A stretch of DNA of 64,000 bases from CAVSIP01 sp963728075. GTDB lineage: Bacteria > Actinomycetota > Actinomycetes > JAFAQI01 > DASSKL01. The notes below the pieces were generated by a model. That model was not told the DNA's origin. It searched no databases and saw only the letters and a list, made by a program, of their open reading frames with translations. Below, one piece after another: positions 24,286 to 32,796 of the stretch. Numbering within the stretch: position 1 is the stretch's first letter; each line of letters begins with the position of its first letter. Made by a program: the position numbers and the translations under genes. The stretch spans positions 332,395 to 396,394 of the forward strand of contig CAVSIP010000005.1 of assembly GCA_963728075.1 (NCBI GenBank), read 5' to 3'.

Positions 24286-25068
24286 CTACCCCGCCCCGCC
24301 GAGGGCGTCGAGGCGACGCATCTGCTCGTCGTCCAGCGCGAAGTCCAGCAGGTCGGCGTTGGCGGCGATCCGCTCGGGCCGGGCCGACCTGGGGATCGCG
24401 ACGAACCCGTGCTGCAGGTGCCATCGCAGGATCACCTGCGGCACGCTCACCCCGACCTCGCCGGCGACCTCCTGCAGGGTGGGATCGTCCAGGTCGCTGG
24501 CCCGGAACGGGCTGTAACCCTCCAGCACGACCCCGCGCTCCCGCAGGTCCTCGGCCTGCCGGCGGTCGTGCACGGCGGGGCTCCAGCGGACCTGGTCGAC
24601 CGCGGGCCCGACACCCGTCGCGGCGAGCAGCTCGTCGATCTGCGCCGTGCTGTAGTTGCTGACCCCTACGTCGGCAGCCAGCCCGTCGGCCTGCGCGGCG
24701 AGCATCTCCTGCCAGGTGGCTGGTGAGGCAGCCCCGCCGGGAGGCCAGTGGACCAGCCACAGGTCCACCCGCTCGAGCCCCAGTGCCGCAAGGCTCTCCT
24801 CGAGCGTCTGGCGGGCGCGGCCGGCTCGTTCCGGTGGCAGCTTCGTCGTCACGAACACGTCGCTGCGCGCCACGCCGCTGTCCCGCAGGGCGCGCCCGAC
24901 CTCGCGCTCGTTCCGGTACATGGTGGCCGTGTCCAGGTGGCGGTAGCCGACCTCGAGGGCCGTGCCCACCGCGTCGTACGCCTCGGTACCGGACAGCTGC
25001 CATGTCCCGAACCCCAGCAGCGGAATGCGCCCTCCTCCCGGCAGGTCCGCCCGTGGTGTCTGAGCCAT
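24286..25068 (-). CDS. Aldo/keto reductase
   Basis: 260 residues, the short AKR form. GFGTWQLSGTEAYDAVGTAL opens the barrel; GYRHLDTATMYRNEREVGRAL carries catalytic Asp and Tyr, DVFVTTKL the Lys and LVHWP the His; GVSNY and IPRSARPERIAAN bind NADPH. All four catalytic residues are present. It should reduce carbonyls with NADPH. Stand-alone gene; just upstream begins the integrase relic. Confidence 0.9.
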   Translation of the reverse strand: MAQTPRADLPGGGRIPLLGFGTWQLSGTEAYDAVGTALEVGYRHLDTATMYRNEREVGRALRDSGVARSDVFVTTKLPPERAGRARQTLEESLAALGLERVDLWLVHWPPGGAASPATWQEMLAAQADGLAADVGVSNYSTAQIDELLAATGVGPAVDQVRWSPAVHDRRQAEDLRERGVVLEGYSPFRASDLDDPTLQEVAGEVGVSVPQVILRWHLQHGFVAIPRSARPERIAANADLLDFALDDEQMRRLDALGGAG

Positions 25069-25108
25069 GCCGTCGCCCTCCCCGACATCGACGGCAGCGA
25101 ACCTGATC

Positions 25109-25240
25109 GACCGGGTCGTCGCCTACATGACCCGTGCGACGGCACCCGGTTGCCCAAGGTCGTGAAGAAGCCCAAGCGCGCGGTGATCCCGGAGGAGTTC
25201 GACGCGCTGCCCGTTCGCTACCAGACCCTTGTCCTGGTGG
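25109..25240 (+). pseudogene. Relic of a tyrosine integrase gene
   Basis: About 130 bp that match the middle of the integrase gene at 34.8-35.9 kb almost base for base. The encoded peptide reads CDGTRLPKVVKKPKRAV then PEEFDAL and PVRYQTLVLV; the intact integrase has the same segments at about 35231-35347. A 12-bp deletion between short CTG repeats removes LAAL, and similarity stops after LVLV. No start, catalytic Arg or C-terminal half remains. It marks a former insertion of a related element, or a partial recombination, 9.7 kb from the live integrase. Confidence 0.75.
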
Positions 25241-25473
25241 TCCGGGGCTTCAGGACACACCGACCCGGAGGGTGGACCGAGCGGCCCGTGACGCACGTCT
25301 CACAGGCCGGTTCTGGTCAGCGCAGCGGGTTCGCGTACGTTGGTCCTAGATCACGACGCCGCGCGTGGCGTCGTCGCCTGGGTGCATGGACGCACTCAGC
25401 CCCTGTCCCGGCACCGTCTCGGTGCTGCCGCTCGCCCGCGCCTGTCGCGTGCACGGACCCCGAAACGGTTGCC
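25241..25473. other. Intergenic leader of the SulP gene, with a hairpin
   Basis: No gene is visible here. ACGACGCC (25353-25360) and GGCGTCGT (25367-25374) form a perfect 8-bp inverted repeat around GCGCGT, about 100 bp before the SulP start; with no T tract it may be an operator rather than a terminator. Confidence 0.4.
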
Positions 25474-26961
25474 TTGCCCTCGCTTCTGCCTTCCTCCCGC
25501 CCTGCGCTGCCCCGCCCGTCCTGGCCTTCGGCCGCCACCGCCCGTACCGAGGTGCTCGCCGGGCTGGTGGTCGCACTCGCGCTGATCCCCGAGGCGATCA
25601 GCTTCTCCATCATCGCCGGTGTCGACCCCCGCGTCGGGCTGTTCGCCTCGTTCACGATGGCGGTCACCATCGCGATCGCCGGCGGCCGGCCCGCGATGAT
25701 CAGTGCGGCGACCGGAGCGGTCGCACTGGTCGTCGCCCCGGTGGCCCGCGAGCACGGTCTGGGCTACCTGCTGGCCACGGTCGTGCTGGCCGGTGTCTTC
25801 CAGGTCCTGCTCGGCGCGGCCGGCTTCGCCCGGCTGATGCGGTTCATCCCACGCAGCGTCATGGTCGGCTTCGTCAACGCGCTCGCCATCCTCATCCTGC
25901 TCGCGCAGCTGCCGCACCTCACCCACGTGCCATGGCTCGTCTACCCGGTCGCCGCTGCGGGCCTGGTCGTCATCTTCGGCCTGCCGCGGCTGACGACGGC
26001 TGTCCCCGCGCCGCTGGTGTCGATCGTCGTGCTGACCGTCGCAGCTACCGCCCTCGGCTGGCACCTGCCGACCGTCGGCGACGAAGGAGCGCTCCCGCAC
26101 GACCTGCCCGGCCTGGCCCTGCCGCAGGTGCCCGCCACCTGGGCGACGCTGCAGACCATCGCCCCCTACGCGCTCGGCATGGCCCTCGTCGGACTGATGG
26201 AGACGATGATGACCGCCAGGCTCGTCGACGACCTCACCGACACCCGGTCGGACAAGACCCGTGAGGCGATCGGTCAGGGCATCGCCAACGTCGTCACCGG
26301 CTTCTTCGGCGGCATGGGCGGCTGCGCCATGATCGGCCAAACGATGATCAACGTGCGGGCCGGTGCGCGCACCCGGCTCTCGACGTTCCTCGCCGGCACC
26401 TTCCTGCTCGTCCTCGTCGTCGCTCTCGGACCTCTGGTCGCGGTCATCCCGATGGCCGCCCTCGCCGCGGTCATGATCTTCGTGTCGGTCACCACGTTCG
26501 ACTGGCACAGCCTGCGCACCATCCACCGGATGCCCAAGAGCGAGACCACCGTCATGGTCACCACCGTCGCCGTCGTCGTCTGGACCAGCAACCTCGCCAT
26601 CGGGGTCGGAGTCGGCGTCGTCCTTGCCTGCGTCCTGTTCGCCCGCCGCGTCGCCCACCTCGTCGAGGTCACCAGCGTGCTCGACCCCGACGGTAGTGAG
26701 CGGATCTACTCCGTGCACGGGGCGATGTTCTTCGCCTCCAGCAACGACCTGGTCGACCAGTTCGACTACGCCGGCGACCCCGACCGGGTGCTCATCGACC
26801 TGTCCAACGCCTCCATCTGGGACGCCTCCACCGTCGCCGTCCTCGACGCGATCACCCACAGGTACGCCCTGCGCGGCAAGCATCTCGAGATCGTCGGCCT
26901 CGACACGCACTCCGCCACCCGATACCACCGGCACACCGGACAGCTCGCCACCGCGCACTGA
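25474..26961 (+). CDS. SulP-family anion transporter with STAS domain
   Basis: A 495-residue protein with about ten membrane helices beginning EVLAGLVVALALIPEAISFSIIAGVDPRVGLFASF, the classic SulP first helices, and a short C-terminal STAS domain (VLIDLSNASIWDASTVAVLDAI). The family moves sulfate, bicarbonate or other anions. TTG 25474 is my best start: no in-frame ATG or GTG lies between the relic and the first helix, and TTG gives a typical N terminus (MPSLLPSSRPALPRPSW). No ribosome site is obvious, so the start is uncertain. Its transcription unit lies inside the remnant-rich zone. Confidence 0.78.
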   Translation: MPSLLPSSRPALPRPSWPSAATARTEVLAGLVVALALIPEAISFSIIAGVDPRVGLFASFTMAVTIAIAGGRPAMISAATGAVALVVAPVAREHGLGYLLATVVLAGVFQVLLGAAGFARLMRFIPRSVMVGFVNALAILILLAQLPHLTHVPWLVYPVAAAGLVVIFGLPRLTTAVPAPLVSIVVLTVAATALGWHLPTVGDEGALPHDLPGLALPQVPATWATLQTIAPYALGMALVGLMETMMTARLVDDLTDTRSDKTREAIGQGIANVVTGFFGGMGGCAMIGQTMINVRAGARTRLSTFLAGTFLLVLVVALGPLVAVIPMAALAAVMIFVSVTTFDWHSLRTIHRMPKSETTVMVTTVAVVVWTSNLAIGVGVGVVLACVLFARRVAHLVEVTSVLDPDGSERIYSVHGAMFFASSNDLVDQFDYAGDPDRVLIDLSNASIWDASTVAVLDAITHRYALRGKHLEIVGLDTHSATRYHRHTGQLATAH

Positions 26962-27081
26962 CCCGCCACAACATCAACCACCGTCGCAGGCGCCCGCAGC
27001 TCACCAAGGGAGCGCAGTCAACCAGCTCGATGTTGACGCCTACCCGACGCTGGCCGCACCCGCCGGCGACGCAGCTGGCGG

Positions 27082-27987
27082 TCAACCAGCCCGAACGATC
27101 CGGACGACGCCGAACGCCGCAATGATGAGCGAGCCGAGCATGAGCGCGAGTGTCGCGACGAGTTGCGGGTTCCATGGCGACGTCGGACCGAAGGCGCCAC
27201 CGCCGAGGAAGGACGGCGCCGACGACGCCATCGCGCCCCACCACACCGCGGCCGCAACCGTCATCACGAACATGCCCGCCGTCGCGGTAACGGCCAGGGC
27301 GCCGTCGGCGAGCACCACCAGCCGCGACAGCTCGAGCCGCCGCGCGGTCGCGATGATCACCACGGTCCACAACACGATCGCCAGCACGACGAGCACGCAC
27401 CAGCCGACGAACAGCAACCCGTAGCCGGTGCTGTCGCCGTTGCGCTGTGCGGGCGAAAGCTGGTGCGCCCACACCAGCAGCGGCACGGTCAGCACGCCAG
27501 CGGCGCCGGTGACCGCAGCAGCACGCGCCACGTGTCGGCGGATCGCCGGCCAGCCACCGCCGGACAGGAAGCGCACGACGGCCGGTAGTGCGAGCGCGAG
27601 ACCGGCGACGACCGCGAGACCGCTCAACGTCGCCACCACTTGCATCGCGACGTAGGCGAGATCGGGAAGTGCGCGTGTGCGGTCGGACAGCGGCATGTCG
27701 AAGTGCTCCGACAGCTTGGCGAAACTCGACCCAGCGACGACGAAAGCCGACCACGCAACGAGCACGGTCACCGCGCCGGTCCGGATCCGGTCGCCGCCGG
27801 CGGGCGCAGCGGCGAGGCACGCTGAGCCGCGAGCGCGCTCGCGCGCACCGCCGACGACGAGTGAGATGACGGCACGAAGTGGCAGTCGCGCGCCGTACCG
27901 GTCCTCGAGGTACGCCGTGAGGTCGTCGCCGTAACGCTCCCGCCACTGCGCCGGGTAGCAGCGCAGCCACCGGGTCGCGCGCGTCAC
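27082..27987 (-). CDS. Membrane protein of a PadR cassette
   Basis: 301 residues. The N-terminal LRCYPAQWRERYGDDLTAYLEDRY motif is typical of membrane proteins paired with PadR regulators in actinobacteria; six or so helices follow (AVTVLVAWSAFVVAGSSFAK, VVATLSGLAVVAGLALALPAV, VLVVLAIVLWTVVIIA). Function unknown. Its start ATG overlaps the stop of the padR-like gene, so the pair is one operon under the operator at 28333-28368. Confidence 0.75.
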   Translation of the reverse strand: MTRATRWLRCYPAQWRERYGDDLTAYLEDRYGARLPLRAVISLVVGGARERARGSACLAAAPAGGDRIRTGAVTVLVAWSAFVVAGSSFAKLSEHFDMPLSDRTRALPDLAYVAMQVVATLSGLAVVAGLALALPAVVRFLSGGGWPAIRRHVARAAAVTGAAGVLTVPLLVWAHQLSPAQRNGDSTGYGLLFVGWCVLVVLAIVLWTVVIIATARRLELSRLVVLADGALAVTATAGMFVMTVAAAVWWGAMASSAPSFLGGGAFGPTSPWNPQLVATLALMLGSLIIAAFGVVRIVRAG

Positions 27988-28322
27988 GCCGGCCGCCGTC
28001 GCAACGTCGCGCCCCGACGAAGCCGGAACACGCCGACGTCGGCGAGCCGGCGCATCTCGGTGACCGCCTCGGCGAGCGCGTCCGACCCGGCTGCCGTGAT
28101 GCGGTAGGGCCGGCGGCGATCGTCGGCCGGCAGCGCCTCGATCAACCCACGTGCTTCCAGCCGGCTGATCGCGCCGTAGAGCGCACCCGGACCGAGCGCA
28201 ACACCGGCAAAGGCCTCGATGTCCTTGGCGAGTGCATGCCCGTGCTTGGGTCCGTCCGCCAGGCTGGTCAGGATCAGCAACGGCGGGTCGTTGGCCCGAC
28301 GCAAACCCGGTTCTCCGCTCAC
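27984..28322 (-). CDS. PadR-family transcriptional regulator
   Basis: A 112-residue winged helix: LLILTSLADGPKHGHALAKDIEAF, GPGALYGAISRLEARGLIEAL and RRPYRITAAGSDAL are the three signature blocks of PadR. GTG 28322 is chosen because the PadR domain starts about 12 residues later; the longer open reading has no family similarity. It probably represses its own operon through the inverted repeats just upstream. Confidence 0.85.
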   Translation of the reverse strand: MSGEPGLRRANDPPLLILTSLADGPKHGHALAKDIEAFAGVALGPGALYGAISRLEARGLIEALPADDRRRPYRITAAGSDALAEAVTEMRRLADVGVFRLRRGATLRRRPA

Positions 28323-28332
28323 TGCCGAGACG

Positions 28333-28368
28333 CTACTACGCACGACGGTGCTACGCAAGACGTAGTAG
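28333..28368. promoter_or_regulatory. Candidate PadR operator (nested inverted repeats)
   Basis: CTACTACG (28333-28340) and CGTAGTAG (28361-28368) are perfect reverse complements 20 bp apart, and an inner pair CTACG (28351-28355)/CGTAG (28361-28365) shares the right arm. It lies 11-46 bp upstream of the padR start. TAC/GTA-rich palindromes of this sort are typical PadR targets. Confidence 0.55.
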
Positions 28369-28502
28369 ACACGGTCGGGCACGTGAATCGCGGATAGTGA
28401 CCGGTAGAGGGCAACTCGCGCGGGCGGAGCGGCGACGAAGAACTGCCGCGCCACGTTGACCTCGTCCATTCACCTGAGACGCCGAGCAGCAAGCGTCCGC
28501 TG

Positions 28503-29207
28503 TTGATCTTCGGCTCGCCGATGGGCGCGGCTGGCTTCGAGCAGCTCGTCGGTCAGATCAGGGATCGCACAGTCATCACCTACGACCCCCGTGGCATGGA
28601 CCGCAGCCGCCGTGAACCTGGCAGCAAGCTCACGGTGGAGGTACATGCCGAGGACTACCACCGCGTCATCGAGGCCGTCGGGCTCGGACCGGTGGACGCG
28701 TTCGGGTCGAGCGGTGGCGCCATGTGCGGCCTGCACTGGGTGGTCGCCCACCCCGAGGACGTGCGCACCCTCGTCGCCCATGAGCCACCGGTGATGACAC
28801 TGCTTGAGGACAGCCAGATGGCGATCAAGGTGAACGCGGACATCGTCGACGCCTACCAGCGGAACGGCTTCGGTCCAGGGATGGCGAAGTTCGTCCAGCT
28901 GGTGATGTATCAGGGCGTACTGCCCGACGACTACCTGGATCGGCCCGCGCCGGACCCGGCGCAGTTCGGTTTCCCCACCAAGGACGACGGCTCCCGCGAT
29001 GACCTGCTGCTGAGCGGCAACCTCGCCATGCCACCGTTCGAGCCCGACGTCGGCGCTCTGCGGGCGTCGTCGGTGCGCCTTGTGCCCGCGATCGGTGCCG
29101 TGGGCGCGGGCGGGTTGGCTCGGCGCGGTGGTCCGCAGTTAGCTGCGGGGCTGATACACGGCGACCACTGCGCCCGTGCTGGTCGGGGTAGCCGAGAGAA
29201 GGTGTAG
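28503..29207 (+). pseudogene. Alpha/beta hydrolase remnant, truncated at both ends
   Basis: An open frame with a good hydrolase core: LLIFGSPMGAAGFEQLVGQI, VITYDPRGMDRSRR, VDAFGSSGGAMCGLHWVVAHPE (nucleophile elbow G-S-S-G-G). The normal N terminus before the first strand is missing; the frame is open upstream but has no plausible start. After VRLVPAIGAVGAGGLARRGG the C-terminal His region degenerates and the end overlaps the RibD-type remnant on the other strand. I consider it a dead copy. Confidence 0.6.
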
Positions 29208-29640
29208 CGACGTCGGCGGGGTGCCCTCCGGGAACAGCCGACGGCCCGCGCCGAGCAGGCGTGGGTGAACGATGAGCATGTACTCGTCGATGAGGTCGTG
29301 AGTCATCAGGGACTGGATCAGCTGACCACTTCCCATGATCACGAGGTCGTGGTCGGGCTGCTTCTTCAACGCGGACACCGCATCCGACGCGTTACCGGCG
29401 AGCAGGGTCGTGTTCGGCCACGGCGCCGGGTCCCGCAACGTCGTGGACGCGACGTACTTGGGCGCGTTGTTCAGCCCATCCTTGAACGGAGGGTTCCGCG
29501 TCCGAGAAGGAGCCGTAACTGACCGTCGGGAGTGTCCGCCCTCGCCGCGATGAGCGCCAACGGGCGTGGTAGCCACAGGCGGCCGGGACTGGCGTCACCA
29601 TCGCGCTGCAGGCGCCTTCGTAGATCATCGGGTCGCCGGC
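29139..29640 (-). pseudogene. RibD-type dihydrofolate reductase family, C-terminal remnant
   Basis: The frame ending at 29139 contains the typical second half of a reductase of this family: LNNAPKYVASTTL, NTTLLAGNASDAVSALKK, DLVIMGSGQLIQSLMTHDLIDEYML and HPRLLGAGRRLFPEG. Its N terminus in this frame is unrelated, while the piece expected just before it (LPTVSYGSFSDAE) is found in another frame, so at least one frameshift separates them, and the first third is not recognisable. Not functional as it stands. Confidence 0.6.
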
Positions 29641-29757
29641 GGAGCACCGCGGACTGCAGCGGCTCGCTACGTCCGGGCACCGTTGGACAACTCGCCGAGC
29701 CGACCCGGCGCTCACGTTCGGTTGGCGATGACCGGCCACGTCGCTCAGTGGCCTCGA

Positions 29758-30480
29758 CTACGGTCGCTGGGTCGTCGGGAGGCTGTGGTCTGACCGGGGA
29801 CGGCGGCGGGCGACGAGGACCTCGGAGTGCAGACCGCCGGCGGTCACATTGGTGATGTCGGTGGCTGTCCACTCCGTGCCGAGCAGAGTCCGCAGATCGA
29901 CCGGGCGGCAGCCGCCGACGAGTCGTGGCCATCGTCTCCACACAGCGGTCCAGCCGCGCGCGACCAGTCGGGTGCCGGTCCCGTCTCCCGGGCCGAGGCT
30001 GACGACGGCCAGCAGCCCGTTGTCTGCGAGGATGCGCGCCGCCTCGACCATGACCTGCCCGGCGTAGTCGCGGTCGAGCAGGTCGACGACGTAGGTCGAG
30101 ACGAACCGGTCGAAGCTGCCGCTCTCGATGGGCAGCGGAAGCCGACCGTCGACCTGCAGCACGCCCGCGCGTGCCGCCCGCTGGGCGAGCCGGTTCTCGC
30201 TCAGCGTCACCATCCTGGGGCTGACGTCAACCCCCAGGTAGCGGCAGTCGCCGGGCAGGACCTCGTCGAGCAGCCGGGCCGCCAGCCGTCCGGTCCCGCA
30301 TCCGAGCTCGAACACGCCGGTGGCGTGGGCCAGGTCGGCCTTCTCGACCATCGCAGCGACGGGCCGGTCCTCGTACCAGCCCTGACGGTCCTGCCAGGGC
30401 CCGATCCGGTCGTACAGCCGGGCGACCACGCCGACGGGTAGCGCGGCCTCCGACGGTTTGGTGCCGATACGTGCAGACAT
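29758..30480 (-). CDS. Class I SAM-dependent methyltransferase
   Basis: 240 residues. Motif I VFELGCGTGRLAARLL, motif II YLGVDVSPRMV with the acidic ribose ligand, and a motif IV-like FDRFVSTYVVDLL. UbiE/MenG-like small-molecule methyltransferase; the substrate is unknown. ATG 30480 lies 65 bp after the VOC gene on the same strand, so both are probably transcribed together from the TetR-controlled divergent promoter. Confidence 0.8.
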   Translation of the reverse strand: MSARIGTKPSEAALPVGVVARLYDRIGPWQDRQGWYEDRPVAAMVEKADLAHATGVFELGCGTGRLAARLLDEVLPGDCRYLGVDVSPRMVTLSENRLAQRAARAGVLQVDGRLPLPIESGSFDRFVSTYVVDLLDRDYAGQVMVEAARILADNGLLAVVSLGPGDGTGTRLVARGWTAVWRRWPRLVGGCRPVDLRTLLGTEWTATDITNVTAGGLHSEVLVARRRPRSDHSLPTTQRP

Positions 30481-30545
30481 GACTGCCCCCTGTCCGTCCT
30501 GCAGCGAACTTCACCGCGACACCCAGAGTCCCGCCTCCCTTGCTG

Positions 30546-30965
30546 CTACCGGGCAGTTGCTCCTTGCGCGACATACATCTCGAGTTGGATGTCGTCCGGG
30601 TCGCGGAAAGCGATGAGGGCGGAGCCGGTGGTGGGCGTGACCGTGATCCCGGAGTGCTCCACTCCGGCGTCGGTGAGACGCTGCGCCCATGCCTGCAGCT
30701 CGGCCTCGTCGCGCACCGCGAACGCAAGGTGGTCGAGACCGGCTCGCCATTCACTGAATGGGTCAGCGGCGTCGGGATGGTGGTGCCTGGTCAGGCCGAG
30801 GACCACCCCAGAGGGGTGCCGGACCAGCCGGCGTTCGAAGTCGTCGGTGTCGAACGGGAACAGCGGTACGAACCCGAGCACGTCGACGTACCAGCGCACC
30901 GACACCTCCAGGTCATGCACGTTCAGGGCCACGTGGTGGACGCCGGAGAACGACGGAACACTCAT
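30546..30965 (-). CDS. VOC-family (glyoxalase/bleomycin-resistance type) protein
   Basis: 139 residues with two beta-alpha-beta-beta-beta units: VHHVALNVHDLEVSVRWYVDVLGF and LDHLAFAVRDEAELQAWAQRL. Metal ligands His (HHVAL), Glu-like position and His (LDHLAF) plus C-terminal Glu (IQLEMY) are present. Could be a lyase, dioxygenase or drug-binding protein. A ribosome site AGAGGTGA precedes ATG 30965. Divergent from the TetR gene with a palindromic operator between them. Confidence 0.85.
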   Translation of the reverse strand: MSVPSFSGVHHVALNVHDLEVSVRWYVDVLGFVPLFPFDTDDFERRLVRHPSGVVLGLTRHHHPDAADPFSEWRAGLDHLAFAVRDEAELQAWAQRLTDAGVEHSGITVTPTTGSALIAFRDPDDIQLEMYVAQGATAR

Positions 30966-31014
30966 CGCTGTTCACCTCTGGAAGGTCTGGGCCGCTGGCG
31001 TGCGCGACCCGCGG

Positions 31015-31032
31015 ACTAGAGTGGACTCTAGT
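31015..31032. promoter_or_regulatory. TetR operator and leaderless promoter
   Basis: ACTAGAGT-GG-ACTCTAGT is a perfect 8-bp-arm palindrome in the 82-bp gap between the VOC and tetR genes. TACACT at 31036-31041 lies 6 nt before the tetR ATG 31048, a leaderless -10, so the palindrome sits over the -35 region. Confidence 0.65.
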
Positions 31033-31047
31033 TAGTACACTAGCAAT

Positions 31048-31662
31048 ATGGCAGCGTCAACCAGTCGCCGTCGGGACGCTGCGCAGACTCGGCAGCGGAT
31101 CCGGGATGCCGCGCGCGCCCTCTTCCTCGCCGACGGCTATGCCGCCGCAACGATCACCGACATCGCGCGGGCAGCGGGCGTCGCACCGCAGACGGTCTAC
31201 TTCAGCTACGGCTCGAAAGCCGCCATCTTGTCGGCCGTCATCGACGCCGAGATCGTCGGCGACCTCGACCCGGTCCCGCTGCTCGACCGGCCCGCCGCCA
31301 AGCGGGTCAAGGCCGCGCACGGCCCAGCCGAGCGCCTACGGCGCGCGGTGACGCTGCTCTGCGATGTCACCGAGCGCGTCGCACCCCTGTACGAGCTCGT
31401 CCGAGCCGGGGCGACCGACCCCGAGGTCCGGGCGCTGCTGGACCGGCACGAGCAGCAGCGTCGGCAGACCCACCGCGTCCTCGTCGGGCTCCTCGCCGAC
31501 GGTCTGCGCGACGGCCTCGGCATGCAGGAGGCAACCGACCGCCTGTACGCGCTGGTCAGCCACGATGTGTACTGGCTCCTCGTCGAACGCTGTGGCTGGA
31601 CCACACGACGGTGGCAACGACACTGCCACGACGAAGCGCGCCACCAGCTGCTCCCGGCCTAG
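31048..31662 (+). CDS. TetR-family transcriptional regulator
   Basis: 204 residues. N-terminal helix-turn-helix RIRDAARALFLADGYAAATITDIARAAGVAPQTVYFSYGSKAAIL is canonical when read in parts; the C-terminal ligand domain is unassigned. It likely represses itself and the divergent VOC/methyltransferase operon through the palindrome at 31015-31032. No ribosome site; the start codon follows a -10 by 6 nt. Confidence 0.88.
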   Translation: MAASTSRRRDAAQTRQRIRDAARALFLADGYAAATITDIARAAGVAPQTVYFSYGSKAAILSAVIDAEIVGDLDPVPLLDRPAAKRVKAAHGPAERLRRAVTLLCDVTERVAPLYELVRAGATDPEVRALLDRHEQQRRQTHRVLVGLLADGLRDGLGMQEATDRLYALVSHDVYWLLVERCGWTTRRWQRHCHDEARHQLLPA

Positions 31663-31795
31663 ACACCCAGCACTGCCCCCCGCCCACGGGGAGCCGTCGG
31701 CGTGAGGCTGCCACCCCGGGCCACCGCACAACGACGCCGGCGTCCGCCGCGACTCCGACGTACCGCTTAGGTCCGCAACACGGGAGACTGCCCGG

Positions 31796-31933
31796 GTGAC
31801 CTCGGCAGTGGACATCTATCTCGCCCGGCTTGACGAGCCTAGGCGTTCGACGCTTCAGCAGCTGCGTCGCACGATCATGCCGTTGCTCCCCCGAGCAGAA
31901 GAAGCGATCTCGTACGGAACGCCCCGGGCGTGA
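31796..31933 (+). pseudogene. DUF1801 (YdhG-like) protein, truncated N-terminal fragment
   Basis: GTG 31796, with GGGAG upstream, opens a 45-residue frame reading SAVDIYLARLDEPRRSTLQQ, then RRTIMPLLPRAEEAISYGTP, the usual N-terminal third of DUF1801 proteins. It then stops (TGA 31931-31933) exactly where the family continues. The next gene begins 38 bp later. A deletion or recombination end, probably non-functional. Confidence 0.6.
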
Positions 31934-31971
31934 CTGCATCGGCTGCTGGGATCCGGCGGGACAATCGCAGC

Positions 31972-32601
31972 GTGAGCGTGCGCGGCATGGTCCGGAGCGA
32001 GCAGGATGGGTTGCGCGCAGTCCTCGTAAACCTCGCTGCGGAGGATTGGGACCGTCCGAGTTTGTGCGGCGACTGGATGGTCCGCGACGTCGTAGCGCAC
32101 CTGATCTCGTTGAACGCGGCGGGCGTCCTCGGCTTCCTGCAGGCAACCGTGTCGATCCACTGGTTCAACGCAACGGAGGTACGCCGCCGATCGTCGCGGA
32201 CACCGGCCGACCTGCTGGGCGAATTCGAGAACGTCGTGGGGATGCGGGGGTTCGGCAGGGTAGTTCCACCTTCCGCGATGCTCGTCGAATGGCTCGTCCA
32301 CGGTCAGGACATCCGCAGGGCCCTGGGCCTGCGCAGAGAGGTTCCATCTGTGCGAGTCGAACTTCTCCTGCGGCGTTGCCTCTCGATCGCCAGCTTCATA
32401 CCTGGCTTCGGTTTCACTGGGGGCCGGTGGCGCGCCCGAGGGTTACACCTGCAGGCGACCGACATCGGTTGGACGTGGGGTCGCGGGCCAGATGTCGCTG
32501 GCCCTGCGGAGGCCATCTTGATGGCCGTCCTGGGGAGAAGATCGGCTCTCACCGAACTGACCGGTGATGGACTTCCTGTGCTTGCTGCCCGTGTCAGCTA
32601 G
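31972..32601 (+). CDS. Maleylpyruvate isomerase / TIGR03083-type DinB-like protein
   Basis: 209 residues. ALLVNLAAEDWDRPSLCGDWMVRDVVAHL-type text is present (read LVNLAAEDWDRPSLCGDW and VRDVVAHLISL), the signature of the mycothiol-dependent DinB superfamily, followed by EWLVHGQDIRRALGL with the second His; both metal-site histidines are there. Actinobacterial members use mycothiol in detoxification. GTG 31972 is chosen because GACAAT ends 6 nt upstream (leaderless). Confidence 0.7.
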   Translation: MSVRGMVRSEQDGLRAVLVNLAAEDWDRPSLCGDWMVRDVVAHLISLNAAGVLGFLQATVSIHWFNATEVRRRSSRTPADLLGEFENVVGMRGFGRVVPPSAMLVEWLVHGQDIRRALGLRREVPSVRVELLLRRCLSIASFIPGFGFTGGRWRARGLHLQATDIGWTWGRGPDVAGPAEAILMAVLGRRSALTELTGDGLPVLAARVS

Positions 32602-32699
32602 CTGATTCCGCCGAGCCTCACCGGCGCTCTTCGGAGTTCCTGTCTAGTCGCGATCGCGCGAAGTAGTGACGTTCTGTTCGTCCGCACTTGCCGAGATGC

Positions 32700-32723
32700 G
32701 GGGGTTTGGCTGCCGCAACCCCC
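32700..32723. terminator. Bidirectional stem-loop between convergent genes
   Basis: GGGGGTT (32700-32706) pairs with AACCCCC (32717-32723) around a 10-nt loop, between the convergent genes ending at 32601 and 32797. There is no long T tract. Confidence 0.4.
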
Positions 32724-32796
32724 TCGCCGGTGGCGCCATGGTCGCGGCTGTGCCGCACTACAACGCACGGCTGGGCACGTCCCGACCGGCGTGAAG

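Noticed and set aside
25353..25374. Intrinsic terminator before SulP
   Set aside because: The stem is good but it has no T tract on either strand and lies upstream of, not after, a gene; left as a possible operator.
24748..25473. N-terminal extension of the SulP frame through the integrase relic
   Set aside because: The first 240 codons combine antisense of the aldo/keto reductase, the dead integrase piece and Arg/Pro-rich text; no SulP protein has such an extension.
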